Below are positions 60,960 to 64,000 of a stretch of DNA of 64,000 nt, piece after piece (position 1 is the stretch's first letter; the number at the start of each line of letters is the position of its first letter). The notes below the pieces were generated by a model. That model saw only the letters and a list, made by a program, of their open reading frames with translations. It made no database searches and was not told the origin of the DNA. The stretch lies in the NCBI RefSeq assembly GCF_001468265.1, contig NZ_LNRZ01000006.1, positions 264,501 to 328,500 of the forward strand, in the 5' to 3' direction. A program made the translations under genes and the position numbers. The stretch comes from Sphingopyxis sp. H050 (GTDB lineage: Bacteria; Pseudomonadota; Alphaproteobacteria; Sphingomonadales; Sphingomonadaceae).

Positions 60960-61960
60960 CAGGCTGCCTCGGCCATGAACCGGTTCGCCATCGCGTGATG
61001 GCGGCGGATCTTGTCGAAGCCGTCGGCGTCGTTCCACATATGGCCTTCATATTCGCTCGACATGAAACCGCTATAGCCGCCTTTGACGAAGACGGGCAGC
61101 ACGCGGGCATAGTCGACCGCGATCTCGTCGCCATTGTCGTCGAAGTCGAAGAACTTGCCGTGGATGTGGATCACCTGGTGCATGATCTCGGCCCAGCTTT
61201 CGGGCGCGGCGCGACTGAACAGGCCGAAGATGATAACGAGGCTCATGATCTCGCGGTCGGGATAGCCCTTCTCGCGGGCTGCAGCGATGTAGCGCTCGCG
61301 GCGCGCATAGGGATCGCCTTCCTGGTGCCAGAATTCCTGTGCCAGCGTGATGAGATCTTCCGGGATCCCGTTTTCGCGTTGCGCCTCGAAGAAGCTCGGC
61401 GGAACCGCGCGCGCGCTGGCGCCGAAGTCCGGAATGAAGCCGAGCATCGGCGAGCCGACCCGCTCGTACATCTCGCGGTAGGCGAGCACGTCGGGATGCT
61501 GGGTATGATGCGGCGCGTGGATTTCGAGACCCATCTTCACGCCGAGGCGTTCGGCGGCTGGCGCCAGGCGCTCGATGACGGCGGGGCCGGCCGGGTATTG
61601 GTAGCGAACGAGCGGAAAGCCGAGCTTGGCCGCCGCTTCGAGCTGCCGCTCGTGATAGGTCACCGATTCATCGTCGCTCATCGGCTTGTCCGGATCGATG
61701 CGGATGTCGGCGTTGATCCCGAGGCAGGAAAGGGTCAGGCCCGTCTCGGCGATAAGGTCCTTGAACCAGCCCGCATATTCGTCGGTAACGACGGGAAAGC
61801 CCTTGATGCTCTGGAAGCCCACGACTTCGAGACCGGGGCCGAGATTCTCCGCGGCGACCTTCCGGACGAGCTGTTCGAACGTATATTCGCGTCCATGGAA
61901 CGCGGGCGTCATGCTGTAGAGCGTGGTGCCTAGTTTCAGGCCGCTGGTGCTGTCGGTCAT
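60959..61960 (-). CDS. C-glycoside deglycosidase alpha-subunit-like (TIM barrel)
   Basis: The ATG at 61960 with AAGGA upstream gives 333 residues. GLEIHAPHHTQHPDV, GFIPDFGASARAVP, IHIHGKFFDFDDNG and FMSSEYEGHMWNDAD supply the Glu, Asp, His and Glu metal ligands of the isomerase/epimerase-like fold used by CarC/DfgA proteins. The gene for the beta-subunit-like DUF6379 protein lies 10 bp upstream, which strongly supports this assignment over a generic isomerase. Confidence 0.82.
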   Translation of the reverse strand: MTDSTSGLKLGTTLYSMTPAFHGREYTFEQLVRKVAAENLGPGLEVVGFQSIKGFPVVTDEYAGWFKDLIAETGLTLSCLGINADIRIDPDKPMSDDESVTYHERQLEAAAKLGFPLVRYQYPAGPAVIERLAPAAERLGVKMGLEIHAPHHTQHPDVLAYREMYERVGSPMLGFIPDFGASARAVPPSFFEAQRENGIPEDLITLAQEFWHQEGDPYARRERYIAAAREKGYPDREIMSLVIIFGLFSRAAPESWAEIMHQVIHIHGKFFDFDDNGDEIAVDYARVLPVFVKGGYSGFMSSEYEGHMWNDADGFDKIRRHHAMANRFMAEAA

Positions 61961-61970
61961 CGATTGATCC

Positions 61971-62348
61971 TTATTGCGCGACAAGGGTCTTTGCGGTCCG
62001 CACGATGCGGTTCAGACCCATGATGTAGGGGGGGCGGAACGAGATGGTGACGGCGACGTCGTGGCTCGTACCCTTCGGCGTTTCCTTGCCATCGACATGC
62101 ACGAAGGCGCTGTCGAGGACGTACCACCATTTGTCGGTGCGGGCGGCGAGGTCGGCCGGACGCAGCTTCTCGCCCTCCAGTTCGAACGACACCCGCGCGG
62201 GGTCGATCGTTTCGCCATCGATTTCGACAGCTTCGAGCCGGACGGTGGAAAGCGGAAGCGCACGGTACCAGGGCAGACGCACGTCGATCGTGCAGCCGCC
62301 GGGTTTGCTCGCCAGCCCATTATCGCTGACGACGCGATGATCCATCAT
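61971..62348 (-). CDS. C-glycoside deglycosidase beta-subunit-like (DUF6379)
   Basis: A 125-residue beta-sandwich protein. GCTIDVRLPWYRALPLSTV, AVEIDGETIDPARVSFELEG and AVTISFRPPYIMGLNRIVRT match the DUF6379 family, the small subunit of C-glycoside deglycosidases. With the alpha subunit it cleaves the C-C bond of a 3-keto C-glucoside by base catalysis. The start is one of two adjacent ATGs. Confidence 0.82.
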   Translation of the reverse strand: MMDHRVVSDNGLASKPGGCTIDVRLPWYRALPLSTVRLEAVEIDGETIDPARVSFELEGEKLRPADLAARTDKWWYVLDSAFVHVDGKETPKGTSHDVAVTISFRPPYIMGLNRIVRTAKTLVAQ

Positions 62349-62366
62349 GTTGATTGTTCCTTTCGA

Positions 62367-63719
62367 TTAGCTTGCGAGTGCAGGGTCGGCAGGCCGGCCC
62401 CGGACAATTAGACTGAAGCGCCACCAGCCGAAGATCAGCAGGGCATTGGCGATGACCGGGCCGCCGTAGATCAGGAAGCGAAGCGCATCGTTCGCGGACT
62501 CCGAGGGAGCATGGGGCGAGTAGCCCGCGTAACCGAGCGCGAAGCCGGTCAGCGCGGTGCCGATCGCCATGCCGACCTTGAGACCGAAGCTCAGCGCTGA
62601 AGCGATGAGACCCTCCTCGCGATGGCCAAAGTTGGCCTCGTGCCATTCGACCGCGTCGGCGCCGAGCCGGAATTGCGAGGCCGCGCCAACGCCGCTCGGG
62701 ATCGCCGAGATCACGAAGATGGCGATGAAGAGGGTCGTGTTCTGCTCGACAAAGGGCAGTGCGAGGATGAGTACGCTCTGGATGACGGCAGCGATGATAT
62801 TGCCGCGTTCGAGACCGAAGGTGCGGACCCAGGTGCGCGCGATAGCACCGCCCGAAAGGATCATCACCGACATCAGCGGAAGCATGACCGAGATCAGGCC
62901 GGGGTTGCCGAGAACATCCTTCACGAAGAAGGCAAGGCACGAGACCTGCACGCCGATGCGGGCGAAAGTCAGCAGCTTCAAACCGAAGGCGACGCGCCAG
63001 ACCGGGTTGGTCATGATGCTCTTGAGACTGCGGAAGACAGGCTGTGCCTGACTGGCGGGCTGAACATAGCGCTCGCGGCAATTGGCGAAGGTGAGCCAGT
63101 AGAGCAGCACGGTGATGACGCCGAAGAAGGCGGCGGTCAGCGTGAATCCCCAATGGCGGTCGCCAGCGCCGAAATATCCGACGAGCCCCATCGCGAGACC
63201 ATAGGTGAAGATCGAGGCGATAGAGGTTGCCATCGCGCGGAACGAACCGAGCTGGATCTTCTCGTCCTCGTCGCGGGTCAGCATCGGTAGCATCGCGCTG
63301 AACGGAACGTAGAGGAACGAATAAACGAGACCGAGCAGCGTGAACGTTACATAGGCCCAGACGAGCTTGCCGGTTGCCGACCAGTCGGGAACCGAGAAGG
63401 TCGCGACGAAAAGGATGGCGAACAGAATCGGGGCGTAAAGAAGATAGGGGCGCGCCTTGCCGAGGCGCGACGATGTGCGGTCGACCGCGATGCCGGCAAG
63501 CGGGTCGAAGATCGCATCGAGCGTGCGGGTCACCAACATGAGCAAGCCGAGGGCTGCCGCAGGTATAAGCGCGACGTCCGTATAATAGATAAGGAGGAAG
63601 CCGGTCGCCATGTTCCAGGCAAGATTCGAGGCAACCTCGCCCGCACCGTAGCTGAGCTTCTCGCCCATGCCGAGGCGCGCGGCAGGCGCTTTTCCACCGA
63701 TGTCCGATTGCACGCTCAC
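62367..63719 (-). CDS. GPH-family glycoside:cation symporter
   Basis: The GTG at 63719 preceded by AAGGAGAG gives 450 residues with twelve helices. LSYGAGEVASNLAWNMATGF and DAIFDPLAGIAVDRTSSRLGKARP are the defining motifs of the glycoside-pentoside-hexuronide porters. It probably imports the intact glycoside. It heads the leftward deglycosylation operon, and operator C lies 161 bp upstream. Confidence 0.9.
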   Translation of the reverse strand: MSVQSDIGGKAPAARLGMGEKLSYGAGEVASNLAWNMATGFLLIYYTDVALIPAAALGLLMLVTRTLDAIFDPLAGIAVDRTSSRLGKARPYLLYAPILFAILFVATFSVPDWSATGKLVWAYVTFTLLGLVYSFLYVPFSAMLPMLTRDEDEKIQLGSFRAMATSIASIFTYGLAMGLVGYFGAGDRHWGFTLTAAFFGVITVLLYWLTFANCRERYVQPASQAQPVFRSLKSIMTNPVWRVAFGLKLLTFARIGVQVSCLAFFVKDVLGNPGLISVMLPLMSVMILSGGAIARTWVRTFGLERGNIIAAVIQSVLILALPFVEQNTTLFIAIFVISAIPSGVGAASQFRLGADAVEWHEANFGHREEGLIASALSFGLKVGMAIGTALTGFALGYAGYSPHAPSESANDALRFLIYGGPVIANALLIFGWWRFSLIVRGRPADPALAS

Positions 63720-63845
63720 AAAGCCTCTCCTTGAGTCAGGTCCGAGCGCCCATCTTGCGAGGCGTCTCTGCATTTGGCGTCGAAGCGAGGTGTGAGCCAG
63801 GGGGCCTCCGCGCCGTGCGATACCGCTGAAAACTGCTATCGGCGC

Positions 63846-63860
63846 ACCCCTTTAAGGGGT
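63846..63860. promoter_or_regulatory. Palindrome ACCCCTT-T-AAGGGGT
   Basis: Seven-base arms around a central T, lying between operator C and the GPH transporter gene. It may be a second regulator's site or part of the leader; nothing comparable was seen at the other two operator-bearing promoters. Confidence 0.35.
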
Positions 63861-63879
63861 CAACATCGCCACCCCGATA

Positions 63880-63906
63880 ATGATTATCACCGTTGGTGAT
63901 AATCAT
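63880..63906. promoter_or_regulatory. LysR-type operator C (ATC-N9-GAT)
   Basis: A near-ideal inverted repeat: ATGATTATCACC and GGTGATAATCAT, twelve-base arms around GTT. The core is ATC at 63886-63888 and GAT at 63898-63900. It is the most symmetrical of the three sites and stands upstream of the glycoside transporter operon. Confidence 0.68.
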
Positions 63907-63916
63907 CGCCCGGATC

Positions 63917-63945
63917 AAAAAAATGCCGCCGGCAATGCCGGCGGC
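63917..63945 (-). terminator. Leftward intrinsic terminator
   Basis: GCCGCCGGC and GCCGGCGGC form a nine-pair stem around AAT. On the minus strand it is followed by T, T and more T residues (seven A on the plus strand). It would end a transcript entering from the right, so a minus-strand gene probably lies just beyond the window. Confidence 0.8.
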
Positions 63946-64000
63946 CCAGGCGGGAGGATGCCCCCGGGCCCACCTTGCGGCGGAACCGAGGACGGAAAAA

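Overview
The window is GC-rich chromosomal DNA of an alphaproteobacterium, most likely a Sphingopyxis-like member of the Sphingomonadaceae. That assignment is an inference from protein style: a sphingomonad-type ccoNOQPGHIS cluster, FnrL, NasS-NasT nitrate control, an OmpW-family fragment, and large aromatic and glycoside catabolic clusters. No rRNA, tRNA, CRISPR array or intact insertion sequence was found.

Layout. (1) 1-1.6 kb: tail of a prophage-type terminase, a zinc-ribbon membrane protein and a small XRE regulator. (2) 1.7-8.9 kb: oxygen and NO module with FixJ/FixL, alternative oxidase, a receiver-like protein, two globins, a DUF1971 protein, a diguanylate cyclase and hemN. (3) 9-18.7 kb: cbb3 oxidase structural and assembly genes, read leftward with ATGA-type overlaps, followed by a 5'-truncated ompW, fnrL and a universal stress protein. 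Perfect or near-perfect FNR/FixK boxes precede hemN and the stress gene. (4) 19.6-32 kb: assimilatory nitrate locus nasT-nasS, then a terminator-bearing leader, then narK, porin, nirB, nirD, nasA, cobA and moeA. (5) 32.3-37.6 kb: an accessory island of two convergent operons. One encodes an RHH-like regulator, a MazG-like pyrophosphohydrolase and a uracil-DNA glycosylase. The other encodes an ACP-like protein, an XRE regulator, an ImmA/IrrE peptidase fused to a chagasin-like inhibitor, a papain-like protease and a divergent thymidylate-synthase-like protein. This is the best candidate for an undescribed system. (6) 37.8-63.7 kb: a catabolic supercluster. Its left part carries a FAD monooxygenase, extradiol, intradiol and gentisate ring-cleavage enzymes, three FAH-family hydrolases, an amidohydrolase/decarboxylase and transporters. 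Its right part carries a GPH glycoside transporter, a C-glycoside deglycosidase alpha/beta pair, a GMC oxidoreductase with its small subunit, a Gfo/Idh/MocA oxidoreductase and a TIM-barrel isomerase.

How they work together. FnrL probably governs hemN, the stress gene and, ancestrally, the cbb3 oxidase, although the DNA upstream of ccoN has been replaced by the ompW remnant. FixLJ sits next to the alternative oxidase and globins, suggesting an oxygen- and NO-responsive branch of respiration. In the catabolic supercluster, three copies of an ATC-N9-GAT operator (beside the FAD monooxygenase/LysR pair, before the TauE exporter, and before the glycoside transporter operon) suggest that one NodD-like LysR regulator ties glycoside uptake and deglycosylation to aromatic ring degradation.
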